DNA of 64,000 nucleotides. It comes from Ruegeria lacuscaerulensis. Lineage in GTDB: Bacteria > Pseudomonadota > Alphaproteobacteria > Rhodobacterales > Rhodobacteraceae. Each line of letters starts with the position of its first letter. The first letter of the stretch is position 1. The translations under genes and the position numbers were made by a program. The notes beneath the pieces are model-generated. The model saw only the letters and a program-made list of their open reading frames with translations, did no database searches and was not told the origin of the DNA. The stretch covers positions 372,001-436,000 of the forward strand of contig NZ_WQGO01000002.1 in assembly GCF_013034685.1 (NCBI RefSeq), given 5' to 3'. This document shows, one piece after another, positions 54,428-63,271 of this stretch.

Positions 54428-55395
54428 GCTGCCTCGCCTTCCATCGTCCGGAAGTCGTTCTTTAGCCAGCCATGGCTTCCCGCCATCGGCTCGGTAAAGT
54501 GTTGGCGGATCAGTTGAGTCATGACCTTCTGGATCAGTTTCGAAGTTGTTTCAGGGTACACTTCCGTCGTGAACAGTGAGACCGTCCGCACAAAGTTCCG
54601 ACCCGGAAACGGAAGCGCTTTGACGCTGTCATGGAACCGTTGAGCCCGGTGAAAACATGCGGCCGTCGTGATTGCCCAGCCGCTGCCTTCGGCGACCAGC
54701 CCGATGATTGAATGATTACACTCCATCTCGAACCGGTTGGGCAGGTTGTATTTGCTGCGGGTTAACTGAATCTCGATCTGCTTGCCGATCATGTAGTCCC
54801 GAGAATAGCGCAGCAGGGGCAATTCCGCGTCCGGCTTCAGCAGGTTTTCGGGCGCACCCTGATAGGACATTGGTAAAATCACGATGAATGGATCGCGCAT
54901 CAGAGGGTATTCGATCAGCCCGTCGGTCCGTTCTGACGGCCGCGTGGCCACCCCGGCGTCCAATTTGTGTTCCTGAAGGTTAGCGAGAATCTCGTGACTG
55001 GGGCGAGTGTAATGGCGAAAACTGCAACGAGGTAGCGCCTGCGCCAGAAAGCGGAACAAATCCGGCGCGATCTGATTGTCGAAATCGTCAATCAGAGCTA
55101 GGCGCAGATCGGTTGCGTGTTTCCAGTTACCGGATCGAATTTCGGCTTCACCCCGTTTCAGCACGGTCAGTCCGTCGCGCACATAGCGGGCAAAGACCTC
55201 ACCAGCTGGGGTCAAGCCCATTGGTCGCCGACCATGGTCGACCAGCTCAACCCCCAGCGCGGCTTCAAGGCTGCGCAGGTGGTTGGAGACAGTGCTGATC
55301 GACAAGCTGGTCTCGGACGCAGCCTGTTGGATCGACCCTGACTTGGCGACCAGACGGAACACTTCCAACCAGCGCAGGCTTAGAGCTTTGGACAC
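54424..55395 (-). CDS. LysR-family transcriptional regulator
   Basis: A LysR protein with HTH RWLEVFRLVAKSGSIQQAASETSLSISTVSNHL, given by its ends RWLEVF and STVSNHL, and a substrate-binding domain. The frame is open to a TTG at 55440, but the inverted repeat at 55408-55430 would then be coding. The GTG at 55395 (or 55404) puts the HTH at the usual distance, giving about 323 residues. Either start is weakly supported by a ribosome site. It is likely the regulator of the FAD/MttB genes upstream, although it could also answer to a different ligand. Confidence 0.85.
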   Translation of the reverse strand: MSKALSLRWLEVFRLVAKSGSIQQAASETSLSISTVSNHLRSLEAALGVELVDHGRRPMGLTPAGEVFARYVRDGLTVLKRGEAEIRSGNWKHATDLRLALIDDFDNQIAPDLFRFLAQALPRCSFRHYTRPSHEILANLQEHKLDAGVATRPSERTDGLIEYPLMRDPFIVILPMSYQGAPENLLKPDAELPLLRYSRDYMIGKQIEIQLTRSKYNLPNRFEMECNHSIIGLVAEGSGWAITTAACFHRAQRFHDSVKALPFPGRNFVRTVSLFTTEVYPETTSKLIQKVMTQLIRQHFTEPMAGSHGWLKNDFRTMEGEAA

Positions 55396-55407
55396 GTGTA
55401 ACACCCG

Positions 55408-55430
55408 TTGTTTCGATTTCCTCGAAACAA
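55408..55430. promoter_or_regulatory. perfect inverted repeat, candidate LysR operator
   Basis: TTGTTTCGA-N5-TCGAAACAA, two 9-bp perfect arms. It lies between the FAD-gene stop and the preferred LysR start. The TTCGA...TCGAA symmetry suits a LysR autoregulatory site; a T-run is missing, so a terminator is less likely. A matching half (TCGAAAC) recurs in the divergent FAD/MttB gap near 58004. Confidence 0.6.
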
Positions 55431-55485
55431 AGCCAAGCAAAGTTTTCGACCCACGGCAACGGGAAATTCGCCAGAGAGGATGAAA

Positions 55486-57921
55486 TCAGGCCTTCACCCG
55501 GTCAAACCCCGGATCGTATGGGGATGGCGGAATGATCGTGGCGCGCACGATCTGTCCGCAGGAATCCAGATCGATCTCGGTTCCGACTTCGGCTAGCGCT
55601 GGGTTCACAAACGCATGTGCGAGGTTCAGGCCAACCCGATGTCCCCATGCGCCCGAAGTGACAGTGCCGACGACCTGACCGTCTTGCATCAGTGACGCGC
55701 CCGGATGCGCAGGCCGGTCAGTAGCCTGAAGCTGCAAGGCGACTAATTTTTTGCGCGGGCCGTTAGATTGTCGTTTCAGCAGCGCATCGCGGCCGATGAA
55801 ATCGCTTTTGTCCAGTTTCACAAAGCGTTCCAGACCGGTTTCAAAAGGATCGAACTCTGTGATCAGGTCGGCCTTCCAATGCAGAAAGCTTTTCTCCATC
55901 CGCATGGATTCAACCGCGCGGGCGCCGAACAGGTTCAGCCCGTGCGCTTCACCCGCTTGTCGTAACGCCAGATAGGCCGCATAAAGCGAAGCGTTGGGGA
56001 CGTGAATTTCATAGGCCAGCTCACCGGAAAAGCTAACCGCCATCACGGTGGCCGGGGCGAACCCGACATAACATTCGCGCAAGCTGAGCCACGGGAAGGC
56101 CTGCGCCGACCAGTCGCCCCGCGCGCAGGTCGACAGAACATCGCGCGACTTGGGGCCTGCAAGGATCAGAATGGTTTGGTCATTGGTCAGGCTTCGCAGT
56201 TGCACGTCTTCATCTGCCCGTATATGGCGGATCAGCCAATCCATGTCATGGAACTCGCTGGCAGCTGCTGACCCGTACCAGACCCTCTCGGGCCCGCGGT
56301 CACTGGCGGGCAGGTTGGCAACTGTGGCCTCGGCCTTGATCATGCCATGTTGGTTCAGAAGATAGCCCAAACCGACCCGGTCGGTCTTTCGCGTGACAAT
56401 GCCGCAGAGCATCCGATCCAGGAAGCTGTGCCGGTCAGCGCCGGTGATCTCAATTCGGTTGAAACCGTTAACCTCGGCCAGCCCGACGCCGGCCTGCACG
56501 CTGGCAACCTCGGCGGCGACCAGATCAAAGGTTTCGTCAAAATCGAAACTGAGGGCGTGGGTGAATTCAGGAGATGGCTTGATATAGTCCACCCTTTCCC
56601 ATCCGTTGATCACCGTGAACTCAGCCCCTTCGGCCGCTAGCACCGGTGTCAATGGCGTCGTCTTCGCCGGTCGTCCGGCGGGGCGGTGTTCGTGGGGGAA
56701 GTGAAAGCGAAACTCATTCTGGTAGTCTTCAATGGCTTTCAGAGCGGTCAGTTCCACATTCGCATGCCCGGTAAACCGGCGCGGATCGAGGCACCATGTG
56801 TCATAGCATGCCTCACCATGCACGATCTGCTGCGCCAACAGCCAACCGTGGCCGCCGCCTTCGCCCAGACCTGCCCGCAGGCCGATGATGCAGAATGCGT
56901 TGCGCTTGCCAGGGATCGGCCCGACCAGAGGCGCGCCGTCGATGGTATAGGTGATCGGGCCGTTGACCACGGTGTGAACCCCAGCCTCCATCAGGGCTGG
57001 CATGCGGGCAAAAGCGCCCTCCAACACGTCGGTCACCCGGTCCAGATCATCGGGGCAGAGCGCATTGACGAAATTCGGGTCGATCCCGTCCATGCCCCAC
57101 GTCTTGCAGTTTTGTTCATAGAACCCCAGCAACAGCCCGTTCTTTTCCTGCCGACAATAATAGTCGCTGATCGGACAGCGCAGCAGGGGCATGCGGTGCC
57201 CCGCATCACGGATGGCGGGGATCTCTTCGGTCAGAAAATACTGATGCTCCATCGAGGCGACGGGATGATGCACCCCCATCATCGCACCGACTTCATTCAC
57301 GCGGTATCCGCAGGCATTGACCACAACATCGCAGTCAATGTCGCCATGTTCTGTGTGTACAGTCCACGTGTCGTCGCTGTGCTGGGTCAGGGCCGTGACG
57401 GGTGTGTTGCGATAGACCTCGGCCCCTGCTTTTCGGGCGCGACGGGCCAAGGCCTGACACAGCTGCGCCGGGTCGATATCGCCATCAAGCGGGTCCCAAA
57501 GTCCGCCGATCAGGTTTTCGGTCGAGATCAGCGGATGCCGCCGCGCGCATTCCTGTGCATCGATCACCTCAAAATGCACATCCATCCCGCGCGCCATCGA
57601 GGCAAAGTGGCGATAACCCTGCATCTGCGCCTCGGTATTGGCCAAACGGATGCCGCCATCGCCGTGGTGGTAGTTGATCGGATAGTCGGGGTCTTCGGCC
57701 AGTTCCTTGTACAGCCGGATCGAGTGTGACTTAAGCCCTACCATCGTCTGGTTCATGCCAAAGTTCGTCACCTGGGCAGCCGAATGCCATGTCGTGCCTG
57801 ATGTCAGCTCATTCCGTTCGACGAGAACAACGTCGGTCCATCCTTCCTGTGTCAAATGGTAGAGTGTTGAACACCCGGCGATCCCGCCGCCGATCACAAC
57901 AGCTTTGGTGCGAGACTTCAT
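55486..57921 (-). CDS. FAD/GcvT-domain dehydrogenase (dimethylglycine/sarcosine type)
   Basis: An 811-residue protein from the ATG at 57921 (GGAG 8 nt upstream; a TTG at 57927 is too close to it). The N-terminal FAD domain has GGGIAGCSTLYHL (10-22) and TTWHSAAQ (His46, the position of covalent flavin in this family). FAO_M and aminomethyltransferase GcvT domains follow from about residue 430, with a folate-binding arrangement. Such enzymes oxidatively demethylate dimethylglycine or sarcosine and transfer the methyl as methylene-THF. It is divergent from an MttB-family gene, a common pairing for quaternary and tertiary amine use. Confidence 0.88.
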   Translation of the reverse strand: MKSRTKAVVIGGGIAGCSTLYHLTQEGWTDVVLVERNELTSGTTWHSAAQVTNFGMNQTMVGLKSHSIRLYKELAEDPDYPINYHHGDGGIRLANTEAQMQGYRHFASMARGMDVHFEVIDAQECARRHPLISTENLIGGLWDPLDGDIDPAQLCQALARRARKAGAEVYRNTPVTALTQHSDDTWTVHTEHGDIDCDVVVNACGYRVNEVGAMMGVHHPVASMEHQYFLTEEIPAIRDAGHRMPLLRCPISDYYCRQEKNGLLLGFYEQNCKTWGMDGIDPNFVNALCPDDLDRVTDVLEGAFARMPALMEAGVHTVVNGPITYTIDGAPLVGPIPGKRNAFCIIGLRAGLGEGGGHGWLLAQQIVHGEACYDTWCLDPRRFTGHANVELTALKAIEDYQNEFRFHFPHEHRPAGRPAKTTPLTPVLAAEGAEFTVINGWERVDYIKPSPEFTHALSFDFDETFDLVAAEVASVQAGVGLAEVNGFNRIEITGADRHSFLDRMLCGIVTRKTDRVGLGYLLNQHGMIKAEATVANLPASDRGPERVWYGSAAASEFHDMDWLIRHIRADEDVQLRSLTNDQTILILAGPKSRDVLSTCARGDWSAQAFPWLSLRECYVGFAPATVMAVSFSGELAYEIHVPNASLYAAYLALRQAGEAHGLNLFGARAVESMRMEKSFLHWKADLITEFDPFETGLERFVKLDKSDFIGRDALLKRQSNGPRKKLVALQLQATDRPAHPGASLMQDGQVVGTVTSGAWGHRVGLNLAHAFVNPALAEVGTEIDLDSCGQIVRATIIPPSPYDPGFDRVKA

Positions 57922-58103
57922 CGGCAATGCTCCTTTTGGTACAAAGCCAGTTTTGCGTAAGAACGAAGCAGCGCGACAACAGAGGTGTTGTCAGTGTGGA
58001 AAAATCGAAACGGCGATTGAGGATATTGATATTCGCAGTTCGCTTTTGCGAATGGCTGTGATTGCCGATTAGGCTGGCCGAAAGATAGGCAGTAAGAGGT
58101 ACG
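57922..58103. promoter_or_regulatory. divergent promoter gap between FAD and MttB genes
   Basis: About 180 nt shared by two divergent catabolic genes. It holds a perfect small palindrome TTCGC-TTTT-GCGAA (58039-58052) and a TCGAAAC half-site (near 58004) like the arms of the LysR-upstream repeat. Promoters were not resolved. Confidence 0.4.
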
Positions 58104-59624
58104 ATGCCAGCAGAAAGCGGTAAGCGAAGCGGTCGAAAGGCCCGGCACGCGCAGCGCGCGGCCAGGCCGGTTGTCGACCCCTGTCCACCCGGCCAGAGGG
58201 GCGGGGCGTTCAAACCTCTGTCTCCGATAGAATTGGACCAGATCTTTGAGACAGCTTTGCGTCTTCTGGAGACGCTTGGCATGGGCAATGTGCCCGACCG
58301 TCTTGCCGCGGATTTGCGTGCAGCCGGTGCTCAGCCGAGAGATCGAGAGAGGCTGGTCTTTCCACGCGCCATGGTGCAGCGGTCGATTCAGACGGCCGCC
58401 AAGACATTTACCTTTCATGGCCGCGATAAGGTGCGGTCGATCGAAGTAGGCGGTGATAGCGTGTATTTCGGCACTGGTGGCGCAGCCGTCCAGACGCTGG
58501 ATTTGGAGACCGGGTTGTATCGCCCGTCAACCCTGGCCGATCTGCATGACTTTACGCGTCTGCAAGACATGCTTTCCAATGTCAGCTGGTTTACGCGCTG
58601 TTGCGTGGCCACGGATGTGACAGACGTGCGCGATCTGGACATCAACACGGCCTATGCGCTGCTGCGCAACACGACTAAACCTGTGGCGACCTCTTTCACG
58701 CTGGCCGAAAACGTAGCTCCTATTGTTCAAATGCTGGACATTGCGGCTGGTGGGCCAGGCGAATTTTCCAAACGGCCTTTTCTGAAGGCCCATATCAGTC
58801 CGGTGATCTCACCGCTGCGCTACGGCGAGGATGCGGTGGACGTAGTCTATGAGTGCGTCGCCCATAACATCCCGATGTCCTGTATTACAGCCGCCCAAGC
58901 GGGAGCAACGGCACCGGCAACGCTTGCAGGGTTTCTGGCCCAGTCACTGGCCGAAACATTGGCTAGTCTGGTGATGGTCAATACAATCGGTCCCGGTTTT
59001 CCGATGGTGTTCTCGAACTGGCCCTTTGTCGTAGATTTGCGCACCGGAGCGTTTGCCGGGGGCAGTGGCGAGACGGCGATTTTGAATGCTGCTTCCGCGC
59101 AAATCACCAACTGGCTAGGCTTGCCATCCGGCGTGGCGGCGTCAATGACCGACGCCAAGGCCATTGACGCGCAATACGGCGTTGAAAAAGCGATGACGTC
59201 TTTGGCCGCCGCTTTGGCAGGAGGGAACTTGATCTACGAAAGTTCAGGCATGACGGCATCCCTGCTGGGGGCCAGTTTCGAGGGTTTTGTACTGGATGAT
59301 GAAATGCATTCCCACACATACAGGGCTTTGCGCGGAGTCGAAGTAACCGAAGAAAATCTGGGTTTTGAGGCGATATGCCAATCTGTGCTTGGGGACGGCC
59401 ATTTTCTGGGCAGCGCCGAGACTTATGCAGCGATGGAGCGCGATTATTTCTATCCGTCGCTGGCCGACCGGAATGAACCCCGCACCTGGCAAGAAGAAGG
59501 CGCAACAGACGCCTGGGCTGCTGCGCGGGAAAAGGCCAAAGGCATATTGGATACCCATCATCCTGAATATCTCACACCTCAGCAAGACGCCGAAATCCGA
59601 GGGCGTTTTGATATTCTGATCTGA
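58104..59624 (+). CDS. MttB-family methyltransferase without pyrrolysine
   Basis: A 506-residue protein of the trimethylamine methyltransferase family (AGAGGT ribosome site). The first 45 residues are basic and Pro-rich. Recognisable blocks are GNVPDRLAADLRAAGA, LRNTTKPVATSFTL and GFLAQSLAETLASLVMVN. The frame is free of in-frame amber codons, so it does not contain pyrrolysine; non-pyrrolysine members (MtgB type) demethylate glycine betaine and related compounds onto a corrinoid protein. No corrinoid protein is seen in the window. The substrate is unknown. Confidence 0.85.
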   Translation: MPAESGKRSGRKARHAQRAARPVVDPCPPGQRGGAFKPLSPIELDQIFETALRLLETLGMGNVPDRLAADLRAAGAQPRDRERLVFPRAMVQRSIQTAAKTFTFHGRDKVRSIEVGGDSVYFGTGGAAVQTLDLETGLYRPSTLADLHDFTRLQDMLSNVSWFTRCCVATDVTDVRDLDINTAYALLRNTTKPVATSFTLAENVAPIVQMLDIAAGGPGEFSKRPFLKAHISPVISPLRYGEDAVDVVYECVAHNIPMSCITAAQAGATAPATLAGFLAQSLAETLASLVMVNTIGPGFPMVFSNWPFVVDLRTGAFAGGSGETAILNAASAQITNWLGLPSGVAASMTDAKAIDAQYGVEKAMTSLAAALAGGNLIYESSGMTASLLGASFEGFVLDDEMHSHTYRALRGVEVTEENLGFEAICQSVLGDGHFLGSAETYAAMERDYFYPSLADRNEPRTWQEEGATDAWAAAREKAKGILDTHHPEYLTPQQDAEIRGRFDILI

Positions 59625-59693
59625 ACCGTTCCGGCCATTCCCAAGTCTGATGTCAGCGGCTAGGGTCGCAGTATGACAGGGTAGAGGAACCAC

Positions 59694-60662
59694 ATGACCA
59701 ACTCTTTTTTTCAGCCGGTTTCGGCGATGGATCTGGCCCGGTTTGCAGGGATTCCGACGTTCATGCGTTTGCCGGGCATGACGTTGGATCACGAACGCAT
59801 CGCCGAGGTCGAACTGGGCCTGATTGGCATCCCCTGGGATGGCGGCACTACCAACCGCCCCGGTGCACGGCATGGGCCGCGTCAGTTGCGCGACTATTCG
59901 ACGATGATCCGCGCAATGAACCCGGTGACAGGTGTTGCGCCATTCTCGTTGGTCAATTGTGCTGATCTTGGGGATGTCGCGCCAAACCCAGTGGATATTG
60001 AGGATACGCTGAACCGCGTCACGATGTTTTACGCCGACTTGCACGCGCGCGGCATTACTCCGTTGACGGCCGGGGGCGATCACTTGACCACCTTGCCGGT
60101 GCTGCGCGCACTAGCCGGGTCTGGTCCGCTGGGTCTTATCCAGTTTGACAGCCACACGGACCTGTTCGACACCTATTTCGGTGGGCACAAGTTCACCCAT
60201 GGCACCCCCTTCCGGCGCGCGGTTGAAGAAGGGTTGGTGGACCCCAAACGCTTTGTCCAGATCGGCGTTCGTGGCACCGCCTATAACACCGAGGATATCG
60301 AGTGGGGAGAGGAGCAGGGTATCCGCATCATCCGTATCGAAGAACTGTTCGACCGCGGCATCGGCGATGTGATGGCCGAGGTGCGCAGTATTGTCGGTGA
60401 TGCGCCGACCTATTGCACCTATGACATCGACTTCGTCGACCCCACCTTTGCCCCCGGCACCGGAACGCCCGAGATCGGCGGCCCAAACAGCTTTCAGGCC
60501 CAGCAAGTTATTCGGGAAATGTCTGGGATCAACCTCGTAGGGGCCGATTTGGTTGAAGTTTCTCCACCCTTCGACGCTTCGGGCAGCACCGCGTGGCTGG
60601 GGATATCATTGATGTTCGAACTGCTCTGTGTTCTGGCGCAAGCCGTGGACGCCCGCCGCTAG
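59694..60662 (+). CDS. ureohydrolase (agmatinase/arginase family), canonical
   Basis: A 322-residue protein (GAGGAA 6 nt upstream). The two-manganese site is complete: His130 (GGDH), Asp152, His154, Asp156 (FDSHTD), Asp244 and Asp246 (YDIDFVDP). Glu288 (DLVEVSP) is the usual guanidinium-binding residue. The second motif has Ser where most relatives have Ala (DAHTD). It hydrolyses a guanidino compound to an amine and urea; guanidinobutyrate or guanidinopropionate are as likely as agmatine. It is convergent with the second ureohydrolase and follows the MttB gene. Confidence 0.9.
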   Translation: MTNSFFQPVSAMDLARFAGIPTFMRLPGMTLDHERIAEVELGLIGIPWDGGTTNRPGARHGPRQLRDYSTMIRAMNPVTGVAPFSLVNCADLGDVAPNPVDIEDTLNRVTMFYADLHARGITPLTAGGDHLTTLPVLRALAGSGPLGLIQFDSHTDLFDTYFGGHKFTHGTPFRRAVEEGLVDPKRFVQIGVRGTAYNTEDIEWGEEQGIRIIRIEELFDRGIGDVMAEVRSIVGDAPTYCTYDIDFVDPTFAPGTGTPEIGGPNSFQAQQVIREMSGINLVGADLVEVSPPFDASGSTAWLGISLMFELLCVLAQAVDARR

Positions 60663-61633
60663 CGGACATTTTCGGCGATCATCGAGATCATCTCGAACAT
60701 CACTGCCGCTGCCGTTAAAGCAGTGATGTTGTTGGGGCTGTCCTTGGTGGGCATCATGCAGACGACGTCTCCGCCGACGATATTCAGCCCGCGCGCGGCC
60801 CGCAAAATCCCTACGGCTTCGTCAATTTCGAAGCCCTTCTCGCCGGGTTCCAGATTGGACACCGCGGGCGCGACGGTCGGGTCGAGGCAATCCAGATCGA
60901 AGGTGATATAGACCGGACGGTCGCCCAACACTTCGCGCGTCTGCGCCACCACGTCCTCCAGCCCGCGCTGGCGGAACTCGCGCATGGTGACGATGTTGTA
61001 GCCATAGTCATAAGACGGTTGCAGCCAGTCTAGACTGCGCGGGTGACCTCGCAGACCGATCTGCATAGACCGCGTTGGATCAACGTGCCCCTGATCGGCC
61101 AGGTAAGCGCCCCAATGGGCGGCCGATTTCTTTGCGCCCAAAAAGTGATCGACCTTGGTAAATACATCTGTATGCGCGTCCAGATGCAGGAAGCTGATCG
61201 GCTCACCTTTAGCCAGTTGACCACGCCCCAGCGCCTGCACGATGCCGCCGGTGATCGAGTGGTCTCCGCCCACTGATACGGGCCGCGCGCCTGCTGCGTC
61301 GATGTCCTTGAAAAATGCCGTGATACGCTCGATGCATTCCTCGTTGTCATTCGCGCGCGGAAAGGGCACGTCGCCCACATCGGCGATCTTGGCGCTGTTC
61401 CACGGGTCGATTTCGAACACCGAATGCACCCGGCGTTGCACGGCCGAGACATGGCGCAACGCGCGCGGGCCAAGATGTTGATCCCGCTCAGTCGTGCCGT
61501 TGCCGGTGGAATGCGGGACGCCGACCAAGGCGATGTCCTGACCCTCGGGCCCGGTATTGGGACAGCGAAACAGGGTCGGCACGCCCCACCAATAGAGGTT
61601 ATCCATCATCGACTGTTCATAGCGGTCGGCCAT
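60659..61633 (-). CDS. ureohydrolase-family protein lacking the substrate Glu
   Basis: A 324-residue protein from the ATG at 61633 (AAGGGGG upstream). The metal ligands are complete: His125 (GGDHSIT), Asp152, His154, Asp156 (LDAHTD), Asp246 and Asp248 (FDLDCLDP). But the conserved Glu after ...GGDVV is Cys292 (GGDVVCMMP), and the usual GTTNRPGARHGPR loop reads GTTERDQHLGPR. So the active site should hydrolyse C-N bonds but handle a different guanidino or amidine substrate. It is the only gene after the ProVW unit terminator and is convergent with the canonical copy. Confidence 0.88.
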   Translation of the reverse strand: MADRYEQSMMDNLYWWGVPTLFRCPNTGPEGQDIALVGVPHSTGNGTTERDQHLGPRALRHVSAVQRRVHSVFEIDPWNSAKIADVGDVPFPRANDNEECIERITAFFKDIDAAGARPVSVGGDHSITGGIVQALGRGQLAKGEPISFLHLDAHTDVFTKVDHFLGAKKSAAHWGAYLADQGHVDPTRSMQIGLRGHPRSLDWLQPSYDYGYNIVTMREFRQRGLEDVVAQTREVLGDRPVYITFDLDCLDPTVAPAVSNLEPGEKGFEIDEAVGILRAARGLNIVGGDVVCMMPTKDSPNNITALTAAAVMFEMISMIAENVR

Positions 61634-61646
61634 CTGCACCCCCTTC

Positions 61647-61674
61647 AAAAAAACGCCCCCGTCAAGCGGGGGCG
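61647..61674 (-). terminator. intrinsic terminator between proW and the ureohydrolase
   Basis: CGCCCCCG pairs with CGGGGGCG (8 bp, 5-nt loop) followed on the minus strand by seven T, a classic intrinsic terminator. It lies 8 nt after the proW stop and 13 nt before the ureohydrolase start. The ureohydrolase ribosome site (AAGGGGG) could pair with the C-rich arm, so it may attenuate rather than simply end the transcript. Confidence 0.8.
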
Positions 61675-61681
61675 CATGCAT

Positions 61682-63271
61682 TCAGATTTTCTCGTCTTCT
61701 CGCCGGAAGGCCCCCTGCACGATCCGGTCGATGACCATGGCACAGAACAGGATGGCAAAGCCGCCCAGCAGACCCGGACCCTTGGCCGCATATTGTAGCG
61801 CCTCAAGGATTTCCTTGCCCAGACCGCCGCCGCCGATTAGCGAGATGATCACCACCATCGACAGGCACATCAGGATGGTCTGGTTCACCCCGGTCATAAT
61901 CGAAGGCAGCGCCAGCGGAATCTCAACATCCTTGAGCAATTGCCACTTTGAGGCGCCAAAGGCCACGGCAGCCTCTTTGATGCTGTCGGGCACGCCTCGC
62001 ATCCCCAGCGCCGTTAGGCGGATCACCGGCGGCATGCCAAAGATGATCGTGGCCAGAATGCCCGGCGGATTGCCAGTGCCAAAGAAGGCGATGATTGGTA
62101 TCAGATAGACGAATGCGGGCAGCGTTTGCATCAGGTCCAGCACCGGTTCAGCCGCACGGTAGGCCCGTGCTGATTTGCCAAACCAGATACCCAACGGAAT
62201 GCCGATTACCACGCAAAGCAACACGGCAGCACCAACCAGGGCCACAGTCTCCATCGCGACATCCCAGTAACCCAGAAGTGCGATGTAAGCCAAAGACGCG
62301 GCAGTAAAGATCGCCACGCGCGGCCCCGCCGCACGCCACGCGGTGACGCAGATCACTAACATCACCACCGGCCACGGCGATCCGATCAACGCCACCGTCA
62401 GCGCATCCAGGACAGAGCGTACCCCGGCAACAATCCCGTCGAACACATCCCCGCCCGCAAGGGCTGCGGCGTCGATCTTGGCCTCCATCCAACTGGCAAG
62501 GCTTGAGAACAACGTGCCGCCATCTTCACCCAAAAACAGTGCCGAGACCTCTTTTTCCGGGAATGCGTCCAGCATCGCAATCGACGCATTGACCGTGAAC
62601 TTATAGACGATCAGCGGCGCGATCGCTGCTACAAGCACTGCGCCCAGAACTGTGTTGCGCGTGGACCGGCCGCTTTCCGTACTGTCGGGATCAATGCGCC
62701 ATCTGGAATACTGTTTTTCATAGATGCGATCAGCGTAAAGGCCCTGTATCAGCTTGAATACAACGAGCATGACCAGACCGGTGAGCAGGATTCCCGTCGC
62801 TTCGGCCTGAGCAGCTGCCGCCCGTTCCAGACTGGTATCTGCTGCCTTCTGGATGTTTTCAGCCAAACGCGTGAACCGATCGATATCCGACTGCTCGGTT
62901 GCGTTTGCTGCGCGTTCCAACAACTCGGCGGCACGGTCCAACTGTCCGGCTGCCCGGTCCGAAAACTCGGCCCCCGGATTGCCCCATGCGCCGCGCCCGA
63001 TCTGGACCCATGCGATGATCTCAAGGATCAAAAACGCCCAGAACATCCCCCAGATCGCGCGGGAGGCTGACCAGAGCGGACCCAGCGCTGCCGCCCATTT
63101 GTTGAAGGTATTGGGCATTGCGCTGGTCGCGTCGTGAATTTTGTGGAACGCGTTTACATAATAATCTCCGTTCGGGCCGGCAAATTCCTGAATGGACTTG
63201 TCCAAAGCTTCGCGGTCGACTTCGATGTCGGAGGCTGCTGTTACTTTTACCTCGGCGGTTGCATCAGTCAT
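61682..63271 (-). CDS. proW: ProW-like ABC permease with N-terminal extension
   Basis: A 529-residue protein, well above the 300-360 of usual ProW/OpuAB permeases. The extra N-terminus has a helix (about 70-90), an Ala/Glu/Arg-rich coiled coil (about 102-157) and a second helix (about 158-178). The permease core from about 320 has the EAA loop GVPDSIKEAAVAFGASKWQLLKDVEIP. It imports a betaine-like osmolyte or related compound. It overlaps the ATPase gene by 8 nt. Confidence 0.85.
   Translation of the reverse strand: MTDATAEVKVTAASDIEVDREALDKSIQEFAGPNGDYYVNAFHKIHDATSAMPNTFNKWAAALGPLWSASRAIWGMFWAFLILEIIAWVQIGRGAWGNPGAEFSDRAAGQLDRAAELLERAANATEQSDIDRFTRLAENIQKAADTSLERAAAAQAEATGILLTGLVMLVVFKLIQGLYADRIYEKQYSRWRIDPDSTESGRSTRNTVLGAVLVAAIAPLIVYKFTVNASIAMLDAFPEKEVSALFLGEDGGTLFSSLASWMEAKIDAAALAGGDVFDGIVAGVRSVLDALTVALIGSPWPVVMLVICVTAWRAAGPRVAIFTAASLAYIALLGYWDVAMETVALVGAAVLLCVVIGIPLGIWFGKSARAYRAAEPVLDLMQTLPAFVYLIPIIAFFGTGNPPGILATIIFGMPPVIRLTALGMRGVPDSIKEAAVAFGASKWQLLKDVEIPLALPSIMTGVNQTILMCLSMVVIISLIGGGGLGKEILEALQYAAKGPGLLGGFAILFCAMVIDRIVQGAFRREDEKI

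Noticed and set aside
56686-57729. A 347-codon plus-strand open frame opposite the FAD dehydrogenase
   Set aside because: It is antisense to a clear flavoenzyme with conserved FAD and GcvT motifs.
58104-59624. Pyrrolysine-containing MttB
   Set aside because: The gene reads through without an in-frame amber codon, and no pylTSBCD genes are visible, so it is a non-pyrrolysine member.
61633-61682. A guanidine riboswitch upstream of the ureohydrolase
   Set aside because: The gap is under 50 nt and holds only the terminator hairpin; no aptamer-sized structure can be drawn outside proW.
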